From contig CAUJNA010003495.1 in the NCBI GenBank assembly GCA_963377175.1, positions 500,277-564,276 on the forward strand: 64,000 bases of DNA. Direction: 5' to 3'. Of this stretch, positions 46,768 to 58,100 are shown piece after piece. Position numbers and translations under genes: made by a program. This stretch comes from Effrenium voratum. Taxonomy: Eukaryota; Sar; Dinophyceae; Suessiales; Symbiodiniaceae. Under the pieces are notes generated by a model. That model did no database searches. It was not told the origin of the DNA and saw only the letters and a program-made list of their open reading frames with translations. Every line of letters starts with the position of its first letter. Within the stretch, counting starts at the first letter, position 1.

Positions 46768-48686
46768 AGAGGGACAGGATGTTGTCGCGCGCGCGGCGGG
46801 GGGCGTGCGAAATCGTGGCAGGCGCAGCACTTTGGCGATGCCGTTGCGAAATCGTGGCAGGCGCAGCACTTTGGCGATGCCGTTGCCGAAGTCGTGGCAG
46901 GCGCAGCATTCTGTGCATCTGGGTGTGTGTTTGTGTGGCAGGGGTCGCATTCGGCAGCTGTCTAGAGGGACAGGATGTTGTCGCGCGCGCGGCGGGGGGT
47001 GTGCGAAATCGTGGCAGGCGCAGCACTTTGGCGATGCCGTTGCGAAATCGTGGCAGGCGCAGCACTTTGGCGATGCCGTTGCCGAAGTCGTGGCAGGCGC
47101 AGCATTCTGTGCATCTGGGTGTGTGTTTGTGTGGCAGGGGTCGCATTCGGCAGCTGTCTAGAGGGACAGGATGTTGTCGCGCGCGCGGCGGGGGGCGTGC
47201 GAAATCGTGGCAGGCGCAGCACTTTGGCGATGCCGTTGCGAAATCGTGGCAGGCGCAGCACTTTGGCGATGCCGTTGCCGAAGTCGTGGCAGGCGCAGCA
47301 TTCTGTGCATCTGGGTGTGTGTTTGTGTGGCAGGGGTCGCATTCGGCAGCTGTCTAGAGGGACAGGATGTTGTCGCGCGCGCGGCGGGGGGCGTGCGAAA
47401 TCGTGGCAGGCGCAGCACTTTGGCGATGCCGTTGCGAAATCGTGGCAGGCGCAGCACTTTGGCGATGCCGTTGCCGAAGTCGTGGCAGGCGCAGCATTCT
47501 GTGCATCTGGGTGTGTGTTTGTGTGGCAGGGGTCGCATTCGGCAGCTGTCTAGAGGGACAGGATGTTGTCGCGCGCGCGGCGGGGGGCGTGCGAAATCGT
47601 GGCAGGCGCAGCACTTTGGCGATGCCGTTGCGAAATCGTGGCAGGCGCAGCACTTTGGCGATGCCGTTGCCGAAGTCGTGGCAGGCGCAGCATTCTGTGC
47701 ATCTGGGTGTGTGTTTGTGTGGCAGGGGTCGCATTCGGCAGCTGTCTAGAGGGACAGGATGTTGTCGCGCGCGCGGCGGGGGGCGTGCGAAATCGTGGCA
47801 GGCGCAGCACTTTGGCGATGCCGTTGCGAAATCGTGGCAGGCGCAGCACTTTGGCGATGCCGTTGCCGAAGTCGTGGCAGGCGCAGCATTCTGTGCATCT
47901 GGGTGTGTGTTTGTGTGGCAGGGGTCGCATTCGGCAGCTGTCTAGAGGGACAGGATGTTGTCGCGCGCGCGGCGGGGGGTGTGCGAAATCGTGGCAGGCG
48001 CAGCACTTTGGCGATGCCGTTGCGAAATCGTGGCAGGCGCAGCACTTTGGCGATGCCGTTGCCGAAGTCGTGGCAGGCGCAGCATTCTGTGCATCTGGGT
48101 GTGTGTTTGTGTGGCAGGGGTCGCATTCGGCAGCTGTCTAGAGGGACAGGATGTTGTCGCGCGCGCGGCGGGGGGCGTGCGAAATCGTGGCAGGCGCAGC
48201 ACTTTGGCGATGCCGTTGCGAAATCGTGGCAGGCGCAGCACTTTGGCGATGCCGTTGCCGAAGTCGTGGCAGGCGCAGCATTCTGTGCATCTGGGTGTGT
48301 GTTTGTGTGGCAGGGGTCGCATTCGGCAGCTGTCTAGAGGGACAGGATGTTGTCGCGCGCGCGGGGGGCGTGCGAAATCGTGGCAGGCGCAGCACTTTGG
48401 CGATGCCGTTGCGAAATCGTGGCAGGCGCAGCACTTTGGCGATGCCGTTGCCGAAGTCGTGGCAGGCGCAGCATTCTGTGCATCTGGGTGTGTGTTTGTG
48501 TGGCAGGGGTCGCATTCGGCAGCTGTCTAGAGGGACAGGATGTTGTCGCGCGCGCGGCGGGGGGTGTGCGAAATCGTGGCAGGCGCAGCACTTTGGCGAT
48601 GCCGTTGCGAAATCGTGGCAGGCGCAGCACTTTGGCGATGCCGTTGCCGAAGTCGTGGCAGGCGCTGCATTCTGTGCATCTGGGTG
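46768..48686. repeat. 196-bp higher-order tandem array, ten copies
   Basis: Unit starts (AGAGGGACAGGATGTTGTCG) at 46768, 46964, 47160, 47356, 47552, 47748, 47944, 48140, 48336 and 48529. Copy 9 is 3 bp shorter (in the GCGGGGGG run) and copy 10 stops at CATCTGGGTG. Copies are otherwise almost identical. A C/T variant after the G-run (GGGGCGTG or GGGGTGTG) is T in copies 2, 7 and 10. Each unit contains GTGGCAGG cores spaced 39, 40 and 41 bp, then a 76-bp gap to the next, so it equals five monomers of about 39 bp. Since 196 = 3 x 65 + 1, identical 192-residue frames arise in each copy; they are not called as genes. Confidence 0.97.
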
Positions 48687-48984
48687 CTCTGTAATCGCAT
48701 CCATACAAGGGGCGCACGGTACATGTGTGTGGACATTTGGGAAAAACATAGCATGTGGGGTTATCCGGTCCTTTAATTGTTCCGCTAAAACTCTCCTGTC
48801 TGAGCCGGTCATAATCCTTGAAAACTGGCGTCCTTTAAAAGGGACTTGTGAGCTCCTTGTTTACGCGACAGAGGTAGAGCCCTCGGTCAACTTCCATGTT
48901 GCGAGGCAGCTGGAGCCGCGCAGGAAGGGCGCGTCGCGTGCCCGACGCAGCTTCGCGGCTTCGCGGGTGGGCATATCCTCGCCT

Positions 48985-49245
48985 GCGTGGAGGGGACCAC
49001 GTGGACCACATGGAAAAGGACCGCGTGGAGTGGACTACATGGAAAGGACGGAAAGGACTGCGTGGACCTGAAAGGGCCGCGTGGACCACATGGAAAGGAC
49101 CGCGTGGACCACATGGAAAGGACCGCGTGGACCACACGGAAAGGACCGCGTGGACCACATGGAAAGGACCGCGTGGACAACATGGAAAGGACCGTGTGGA
49201 CTACATGGAAAGGACCGCGTGACATGGAAAGGACTGTGTGGACCT
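48985..49245. repeat. 24-bp tandem repeat, GGACCGCGTGGACCACATGG
   Basis: About ten units of GTGGACCACATGGAAAGGACCGC type with small changes (TACATGG, AACATGG) and shortened units at 49030-49080 and 49220-49245. The period is eight codons, so a (VDHMERTA)n-like frame stays open without implying a protein. Confidence 0.92.
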
Positions 49246-49394
49246 GCAAGAATAAAACATGAAATTTTACTCTTTCCCCCTCCGTGCAAATCACGCGAAC
49301 GTTTGGACAACGTTTGGGCAACGTCTAAACGCAATGCCAAGTAAGAAAGTCCCTCGGTCTTGAGGCAGCACGAGGCAGCAACATCAATCCGGAG

Positions 49395-49465
49395 GCATGG
49401 ATCGAGTATGGATCAGGCATGGATCGGGCTTGGATCGGGCTTGGATCGGGGTATGGATCGCGGGG
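49395..49465. repeat. Short GGATCGGG(C/T)TT repeat
   Basis: GGATCGGGCTTGGATCGGGC followed by TTGGATCGGGGTATGGATCG, with GGCATGGATCGAG precursors; about six units, 11 to 14 bp each. Confidence 0.75.
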
Positions 49466-50480
49466 TGAACGCCGGCATGGCTACAAAAAAACTCTAGGCC
49501 CCTGCGTGAACATGTTGCAGTTTGCCGAAGCAAGGTGCTTTAAGGGCCTGGATCGCAGATTTTGCAAGGTATGAATCGGAATTGTTTGGGGGTGTGGATT
49601 TAGGGATTTGATTGGGGGGTGTGGATCAAAGCGCTGGGCCAAAGTCGTCTGTGAAACCTGGGATCCACACCTGACCGCCCGCGCCTTAGAAAGTTTGGCA
49701 GCGAAACAGCCAAGCCTTGACTGCGGGCCGACCCGAAAAGGGCCTCAGCACGGGGCGCCATCCTAAAAGGCAATGAACTCGCAAGTTCCCCACAAAGACT
49801 CAGCTTTGACCCTCGTCTTCGCGGCTCGCCACCAGCAGGTGGTCTGCCAGTCCCCGCTGGGACTGGTCCAGCCGCGCGACTCCTGGGCGTCCCCAGCACG
49901 CATACTGTGTGGCGACAGAGCGGGGATGCAAACAAGGTTCACTTTGGCAAAACAGGCCTTTCTCAGACCGTTGCTGGGATGCCATCCGGCGCAGCATCCC
50001 TCTCAGCCTGGCTAGTCATGATCGCTTTGCTCCACCTACCCCCCACCCCTTCAGCTTTGCAGAGACAGATTGTTGCGGCACTTAAGCGTAGCGAGGATGC
50101 CCCAGGGTTTGAACTCAACATGACCAACGTGGGTTGACGGCCATAGTTTCATATCTGCAGCCCGCCTTGTCTCCAGCGCAATGTCCGACTGCATGCGGCT
50201 GAACAAGCACCTGACATTCAGGTTTGACCTCCCACTTCTTTGAGAAACGCCTAAATAAACACGGAGGACGGAAAAACAGAGAAATATTCCGGAGAAGGAA
50301 TATCCAGGACCTTTCGGATTTAAAATGGTCGAGACCGTACAAAGTATGGTCGAGGACGCCCAGGGTTCCGATTTTCCAGCCGGATCTGCGGAAGTGTACT
50401 TGGTGTACCCCGCAGAGGGTCACGCGCGAATGGCAAAAAGTATCAAACCACGTGGGTTTTTGATGATCGAGGCGTTGGGA
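49466..50480. other. Non-coding, no clear feature
   Basis: Unique sequence. Open frames at 49773-50015 and 50115-50552 show no recognisable domain or exon-like edges. Confidence 0.35.
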
Positions 50481-50483
50481 AAT

Positions 50484-50895
50484 AGCTGACAGACAGGAAA
50501 CTTGACAGGCCGACGGACAGATAGCTTGACGGCTAGCGTAACATACAGACACATTAACAATAGATAGCTTGACAGAAAGAAAGCTGGACAGGCAAAGAGC
50601 TTGACAGGTAGCTAGCTTGCAAGATAGCCAGCTTGATAGGTAGACAGCACGACAGACAAAATTCCCAACAGATAGCTAGCTTGACAACTGGATGCTTGAC
50701 GTTTAAACAACAGGCTCGACAAATAGATGATTGAAGAGATATTTAGCTTGACGAATAGATGGCTCGACAGACACCAAGCTTGACAAGTAGCTAGCCTAAC
50801 AAATGCGTAGCCTGACAAAGGGATAGCCTGCCAAAGCCTGACACATGGATAGCCTGATAAGCAGATAGCTCAATAGGTAGTCAGATGCATAGAGA
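50484..50895. repeat. Decayed 10-25 bp repeat, GATAGCTTGACAG core
   Basis: Recurring (A/G)ATAGCTTGACAG, TAGCTAGCTTG(A/C), AGACAG and TAGCCTGACAA motifs at irregular spacing. Strongly mutated, no two units identical over 20 bp. Confidence 0.75.
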
Positions 50896-51639
50896 CAAGC
50901 AAAGTGAGAGACAAACAATCCGCTGCCATTGCAAGGAGGAGACCATGTGGGATCTTCGAAACAAAGGCAAGTGTAATATATCTGCTTCAAAACTTTCGCT
51001 GAAAATATTCCTAGAGACAGACCCCCAGAAGCGTCCCAAGTTCTCTGAAACCTAAGCACTACGTGGAGCATCGCAGCTCAAAAAAAGGTTGGATGAAATT
51101 CTCTAGCTGCAGCGCAATTTACACAGTGCTCACATCAGTCGCATCTCCGCGGTAATAGAAATCAGCGTGGAGAAGTGTGATTTTCAGCCGCAGAAGGGTT
51201 CCCGTTTGGAGATTGGGGGTCTGGGGGTTAGGACGTGGCCCGAAGTCCTTGATTTTATGCCCGCAAGCGCAAGCGTTCGTATGTGTTCGCAGCAAGAGGA
51301 CGTTTCCAGCAAAAGGACGTTTCGGGTGGATGTGAAAGAGCACGATTCGTTGCGCCTGTGCGGCATCGTAGCTTCGCAAGCTCCACGTGTGGTGTTGCTG
51401 CGCAGGCGCGGTGTTTTGGAAGCTCGCGCGTTTGCGTCGCCGCGCCAATGAGATTTGCGTTTCAGGGGTGGTCGTTGTGAGTTGTGTCTTGCTTGGAATG
51501 CGTGCGCAAGCGTGTGCTCGAGTCTCATTTTCGTTGGTTCTGTCCAAAAATCGCCGTGTTTTGCGGAGCCTGAAATTGATCAAAATGTCTCAAAATCATG
51601 ATGTTCCCACAGTGCCCCGCTCCTTTTCCACCTGCACTC

Positions 51640-52425
51640 TGGTCGATGTTCTAGCGTCAAATCGCCGCGCCGTTGGGTTTTGTCGTCGAAACGTGACGTT
51701 TGGACGTGTCGAATGTGTCCGTGCCGTTGCAACTTGTCGCCGAAGCGTGTCTTCTGCACGTGTCAATGTGTTCGTGCCGTTGGGTGTTGTCGTCGAAACA
51801 CCGTTGGAATGTGTCCGCGCCGTTGGGTTTTGTTGCCGAAACTTTTTTCTGGACGTGTCGAATGCATCGGCGCCGTTGCGTTTTGTCGCCGAGACGTGTC
51901 TTCTGGACGTGTTGAATGTGTCCGCGCCGTTGCGTTTTGTTGCCGAAACGTGGGTTCGTGTTGAATCTGTCCGTGTCGTTGCGTTTTGTCGCCGAAACGT
52001 GACTTCTGGGCGTGTCGAATGTGTCCGTGCCGTTGGGTTTTGTCGTTGAAACGTGACCTCTGGGTGTGTCGAATATGTCCGTGTCGCTGCGTTTTGTCGC
52101 CGAAACGTGACTTCTGGGCGTGCGAATGTGTCCGCGCCGTTGGGTTTTGCCGTCGAAACTTGACGTCTGGACGTGTCAAATGTGTTTGTGCCGTTGCGTT
52201 TCCTTGCCGAAATGTGTCTTCTGGACGTGTTGAATGTGTCCGCGCCGTTGCATTTGGTCGCCGAAACGTGGCTTCTGGACGTGTTGAATGAGTCCGTGTC
52301 GTTACGTTTTGTTGCGAAACGTGACCTCTGGGTGTGTCGAATGCGCCAGTGGTGTCGCATTTTGTCGTCGAAACGACGTTTTTTGACGTGCCAAATGTGT
52401 TCGCGCCGTTGTGTTTTGTCGCTCA
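51640..52425. repeat. 50-60 bp tandem repeat, GTGTCGAATGTGTCCG / GTTTTGTCGCCGAAACGTG
   Basis: About 13 units with alternating blocks CGTGTCGAATGTGTCCG(C/T)G, CCGTTG(C/G)GTTTTGTCG, CCGAAACGTGACTTCTGG. Units differ from each other by 5 to 20 percent by eye. The minus-strand frame (HGHIRHTQRSRF type) is a repeat by-product. Confidence 0.9.
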
Positions 52426-55135
52426 GAAGGGTCGGTCGTGTTGTCGCTCAGAAATGTCGCTCAAGAGTGTCAGTCAGAAGTGTTGCTCACAAGTGGCGTT
52501 TCAGAGTGTCGCTCAGAAGTATCAGTCAGAAGTGTCTCTCAGAAGTGTCGCTGAAAAGTGTCAGTCAAAAGCGCCGCCCACAAGTGTCATGCAAGAGTGT
52601 CGCTCAGAAGTCTCGCTCAGAAGTGTCAGTCAGAAGTGTCGCTCACAAGTGTCATTCAAGAGTGTCGCGAAGAAGTGTCGCTCAACAGTGTCAATCAAAA
52701 GTAGCGTCGTTCAGAAGTGGCGTGTTGTCGCTCAGAAGTGCTGCTCAGAGGCGTCCGTCAGAGGTGTCGTTCAAGAGTGTCGCTCAGAAGTGTCAGTCAG
52801 AAGTGTTGCCCACAAGCGTCATTCAAGAGTGTCACTCGGAGCTGTGGCTCGTGTTGTCGCCTAGAAGCGTCGCTCAAAAGTGTCAGTTGGAAGCGACGCT
52901 TCAAAAGTGTCACGCAAGAGTGTCGCTAAGCAGTGTCAGTCATCAAGAGTGTCGCCCGGAAGTGTCGCTCGCGTTGTCCCCTAGTAGTGTCGCTCGAAAG
53001 TGTCGGTCAGAAGTGACGCTTCAAGAGTGTCGCTCACAAGTGTCATTCAAGACTGTCGCTTAGAAGTGCAACTCAAAAGCGTCAGTCAGAAATGTCGTCA
53101 AAAGTGTCAGTCAGATGTCAGAAGTGTCGCTCAAAAGTGTCAGTCAGAAGTGTCGTTCAGAAGTGTCATTCAAGAGTGTCGCGAAGAAGTGTCGCTCAAC
53201 AGTGTCAATCAAAAGTAGCGTCGTTCAGAAGTGGCGTGTTGTCGCTCAGAAGTGCTGCTCAGAGGCGTCCGTCAGAGGTGTCGTTCAAGAGTGTCGCTCA
53301 GAAGTGTCAGTCAGAAGTGTTGCCCACAAGCGTCATTCAAGAGTGTCACTCGGAGCTGTGGCTCGTGTTGTCGCCTAGAAGCGTCGCTCAAAAGTGTCAG
53401 TTGGAAGCGACGCTTCAAAAGTGTCACGCAAGAGTGTCGCTAAGCAGTGTCAGTCATCAAGAGTGTCGCTCGGAAGCGTCGCTCGCGTTGTCCCCTAGTA
53501 GTGTCGCTCGAAAGTGTCGGTCAGAAGTGACGCTTCAAGAGTGTCGCTCACAAGTGTCATTCAAGACTGTCGCTTAGAAGTGCAACTCAAAAGCGTCAGT
53601 CAGAAATGTCGTCAAAAGTGTCAGTCAGATGTCAGAAGTGTCGCTCAAAAGTGTCAGTCAGAAGTGTCGTTCAGAAGTGTCATGTCATCGCTCAGAAGTG
53701 TCGCTCAAAAGTGCCAGTCAGAGGCGCCGTTCACAAGTGCCATTCAAGAGTGTTGCTGAGAAGTGTCAGTCACAAGCGGCGCTCAAACGTGTCGCTCAGA
53801 ACTGTCCGTCAGAAGTGTCGCTCAAAAGTGTCAGTCAGAAGTGTGGCTCACAAGTGTCAGTCAGAAGTGTCGCTCAAAAGTGGCGGAAGCGCCCACAAGT
53901 GTCATGCAAGAGTGTCGCTGAGACGTGTCAGGCAGAAGCGTCGCTCAGACGCGTCGCTCGAAAGGGTCAATCAGAAGTGTGGCTCAAAAGCGTCTTTCAG
54001 AAGTGTCGCTCGACGGTGTCAGTCAGCAGTGTCGCCCACAAATGTCAGGCAAGAGTGTCGCTCAGAAGTGTCAGTCAGAAGTGTCGCTCGCAAGTGTCAT
54101 TCCAGAGTGCCGCTTGGAAGCGTCGCTTGCGTTGTCCCTTAGAAGCGTCGCTCACAAGTGTCAGAAGTGACGCTCAAAAGTGTCATTCAAAAGTGTCGCT
54201 CACAAGTGTCAGTCCCAAGCGTCGCTCAGAAGTGTCGCTCGACAGTGTCAGTCAGCAGTGTCGCCCACAAGTGTCGCCCACAAATGTCATGCAAGAGAGT
54301 CGCTCAGAAGTGTCAGTCAGAAGTGTTGCTTGCAAGTGTCATTCGAGAGTACCGCTTGGTTGCTCGCGTTGTCCCCTAAAAGTGTCGCCCAGTAGTGTCA
54401 GAAGGGACGCTGAAAAGTGTCATTCTAAAGTGTCGCTCACAAGTGTCAGTCCCAAGCGTCGCTCAGAAGTGTCGCTCGACAGTGTCAGTCAGAAGTGTCG
54501 CCCACAAGTGTCGCTCACAAGTGTCTTTCAAGAATGTCGCTCGGAAGTGTCGCTCGTGTTGTCCCCTAGAAGTGTCGCTCACAAATATCAGTCAGAAGTG
54601 TCGCTCAGAGGTGTCTTTTAAGAGCGTCGCTCAAAAGTATCGCGTTGTCGCTCAGAGGTGTCGCTCAAGCGTGTCAGAGCTTGTGTTGTCGCTCAGAAGC
54701 GTCGCTCAAAAGTGTCTGTCAGAAGTGCCGCTCACAGGTGTCATTCAAGAGTGTCGCTCAGTAGTCGCTCAGTGGCGCGTTGTCGCTTAAAAATAGCGCT
54801 CGACAGTGTCAGTCAGAAGTGTCGCTCACAAGTGTCATTCAAGAGTGTCGCAAAGAAGTGTGGCTAGTGTTGTCACTCAGAAGTGTCAGTGTAAATCAGA
54901 AGTCTCGCTCACAAGTGACATTGAAGAGTGTCGCTCAGAAGTGTCGCTCGTTGTCGCTCAGAAGTGTCGTGTTGTCGCTCAGAGGCGTCGCTCAAAAGTG
55001 TCAGTCAGAAGTTTTGCTCGCACGTGTCATTCAAGACTGTCGCTCAGAAGTAGTGCTCGGGCTGTCGCTCAGAAGCGCCGCTTTAAAGTGTCAGTCAGAA
55101 GCGCCGCTTTAAAGTGTCAGTCAGAAGTGTACGTT
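52426..55135. repeat. 13-bp satellite, GTGTCGCTCAGAA / GTGTCAGTCAGAA, about 200 units
   Basis: Two main variants alternate, plus GTGTCATTCAAGA and GTGTCGCCCACAA forms. A 514-bp block (52651-53164) is repeated almost exactly at 53165-53678; a 237-bp repeat joins 54158 and 54395. The 13-bp period leaves all three plus-strand frames largely open (KCRSEVS, SVAQKCQ types), which I treat as artefact. Confidence 0.95.
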
Positions 55136-58100
55136 ACTTATTATGAGTGTCTTCAGAAGCACCGCTTGCAATGTCGCTCAGAGGCATCGCTCACAGCATT
55201 GCTCCGGCTGAAAACATTGATCGAATTGAGAGTTTGCACGCTGCCAGGGCTCTCTTTTGCATTTGGGTTCGTGGCTTCTATCAGGTTTCGCGACCACTCC
55301 AATGGACTGGCGCCATTGCCACTGAAAGATGCATTTGCAGACCTCTGAGCTCAAATTCGTGGGATCAACTATCTGCGTTCGTTGATGGGCTACACTGTGA
55401 TGTTTCAAATTGCGGCCAAGTCAGCCTGTTTGCAGCCCCGCAAAACCAAGATGCGTGATCCAAACGTCGTCAAGTCAAATCAAAGCCATCATGCTCCATC
55501 CTGCCCCTCGCACGCGAGGTAGCCTGTCGATATCATGTCCAGTCAATTGTGATGTCGCAAAGGAGATATCAGAAAAGGATTGCCTCGCTTTCTAAAGACA
55601 CTATCCCGGCCCTGGTGCTTGTAGAAAGCCTGTGGGTCAGTTGCCAATCCGAAGACACAAAGGCAGGAAACAATGCACAACAACATATAACAACATCTTT
55701 TGGCAACATGCAAGTTCTTTTAGCACGTTCTTTGAAAAGGTGTACTTAAACACGGTTGACAATAAACAATGTGTTGAACAACTTCTGCTTGTTTGTTTCT
55801 GAATACACAGGAACTTTGCAAATAAGGGGTCCATGTCTTGCGCTTTATATTTTGCATTGGCCATGAATGAGGCTTTACATGTTTTGCAGATAGCGCCAAC
55901 ACCTGGAAGATCTCAACAAAAACACGACTATTGACCCACCCTATACTCACAGAAGGTCGCGCGAGCAAGACAGGAGGTAACAAACCGAGCGCTCTGAATG
56001 GAAGTTCAATCTAGGCATCGAACAAAGTGCTGCGCCCGCCAGGACAAATGGACCGGGTCATCCGAAGTATTGTGCCGAGGCATGAAAGCTTAGAATGTAA
56101 TCCCTCCCACGAGAAATATTCTTGGCATTCGGAAACTACTCAGGCGATGTCTCACAATCACGCCCCTGCAACGAAGTTTGACACGTTTCCCAAACCAGCA
56201 AAACCATGCAGGTCTCAAAAACAAAGCTTTCGTACGAGACTTCTTGTTTAGTTGAGAACTTGGAAATCGTTTAGACTCGCCCAAATTCGGCCCACCTGTC
56301 ACACGGAACAACGGTTCAGAGCTTCCAAAAAAATGACAATCCTCTGCACCTGCCACACAAAATGGACACACAAAGTTGCAGGTCCCAAGATCTACACGGC
56401 CCCACAGCAAGAGCACACTTCTGAAAAGGGCCACGACTCTCATCGACACGTTAGCCGGCGGAGCAGCGCAATTAAAGCAGTGCCAGCATGAGCGCGAAAC
56501 CTCGACCGAACCCGGCCCTGTCTCATACTGCAAGAACCTCTTACCATGTAACCGCTGTTTGGGGAATCATAGGGTTTTCAAGCACGCAAACAACACGCGA
56601 AATACTTTTCCGAGTCTCTGGCTGGAACATCTTAGATGTTCAAGTACGACAGAAATACATGAAGCACCTGTCCACAACTCAGATCAACTTGTGAAAGCAA
56701 TGCGTGATTCCTGGCTCGAAATTCCACAATGCTTAAGTAGGAGAGTAGTACATGAAGTACTTCCCCGCGCCTCCAAGTTGAAAATGTTCACTTTTAAGCA
56801 TCGTGTTCTGCAGCTGGGCTCATCCCAGGCTTCCCCAAGCACTCCTAATAGCACCCCAACAAATCCCTTGACCAAAGCCGGTACGACATCTGCTGCCAAG
56901 GAGCCCAGGGTCCAGACGAACTGGCACCCAAATTCTCAAGCCAAGATGGCCGCGGGTCCGCAGATCAGGTTTTGTCAGACTTATTCATGTAGCTTTGCTG
57001 GTTGCAAGAGGTCACGAAGCTGCCCTTCATAGACTCGTGCGAGGCTTGGGGAAGCTTGGATGCCTTGGGACGCCGTTTGACCGGCAAAGCAGCTGATTCA
57101 CGCATCGCAGGTTTCAATCTCGGAACACGTTGACTCCTTGAAAAGCGCCCGCTTTCGATGGAAGCCGTCCAGCTGGGCATGACCTGTGCAGCTCCGTTAC
57201 CTGATCTTCAGGGGTGCCGCTTTGTCACTGTTCCAGGGCACAGCGTATTATGCTTGCATGGTGATTCTGACACTTCAACAACGGCATCTCAACGAGAAAC
57301 AAGACGTGCCAGAAACAAGAAGTGCTCATGACTTGGCCCTGCTTTCCCTCTTTTGCTTTGCTTCTGCCGCTTGCAAAAGCGCACAAGTCGCAGTCAAGTC
57401 AACGCTTCAGCTCAGTCTCCTGCAAGGAGGGGCAAGGACGACTTGACGACAAAAAGCTCTGCAGCGGAAGAGAAAGAAAGAGGACATGGGTGTGGACCCC
57501 CTTTGAGCTGGAATTTCAAGGGAACCTAGAAGAAACCAGCCCAAAAAGGGGTCCCCTATTTTGAGACACCCACATGGGTCTCCAGAACGGTGACTGTTGA
57601 CGAAATCCTGCACCGCCCAAGAACCCCCAAACATTGCTTCACCGTGGCTCCAAGCTAGTCCGTGCTCAGGCCATTGTTGCAGACTTTTGAGAGCCCTGTG
57701 GAAACAGGGGGTACGAAACCCACACAACACTTCTTCAGACTTTTCAAAAAGAATAACTTGTTTCACAACCAGCAAGTCCCTGGATGCGCGGTACACCTCC
57801 CATGGATGTACCACCTTTCTGCGCTCACGGGGTTGCAGCGGGGCATCTGCCCTGAGACAACTGCAAGCTGGGATGTCTAGCACCTGCACGCCCTGTAAAA
57901 TAAAAGCGCTCTCCATGGACAAACTCTATAAGGGAAAGTCAAAGCTTCATCGTATAGCCTGAAGGCACTGTTCCTAATCAGGGGTGCCTCAAACTATTAG
58001 GTGAAGCTCCCATTGATGATCCTCGTTCCTTGGCCGTGGACCCATTATGAGGAGCTGTCCAGCTGGAAACTGTTGGTGGATTACTCTGCATCAGCGCTGA

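Noticed and set aside
46768..49071. Series of identical 192-residue plus frames and 126-residue minus frames
   Set aside because: They recur every 196 bp in rotating frame because 196 is not a multiple of 3; they have no start context, domain or exon-like edges and are products of the array.
52173..55112. Plus frames up to 330 residues of SVSQKCRSEVS type
   Set aside because: All three frames are open through the 13-bp satellite, which is the expected result of the period; no conserved protein feature.
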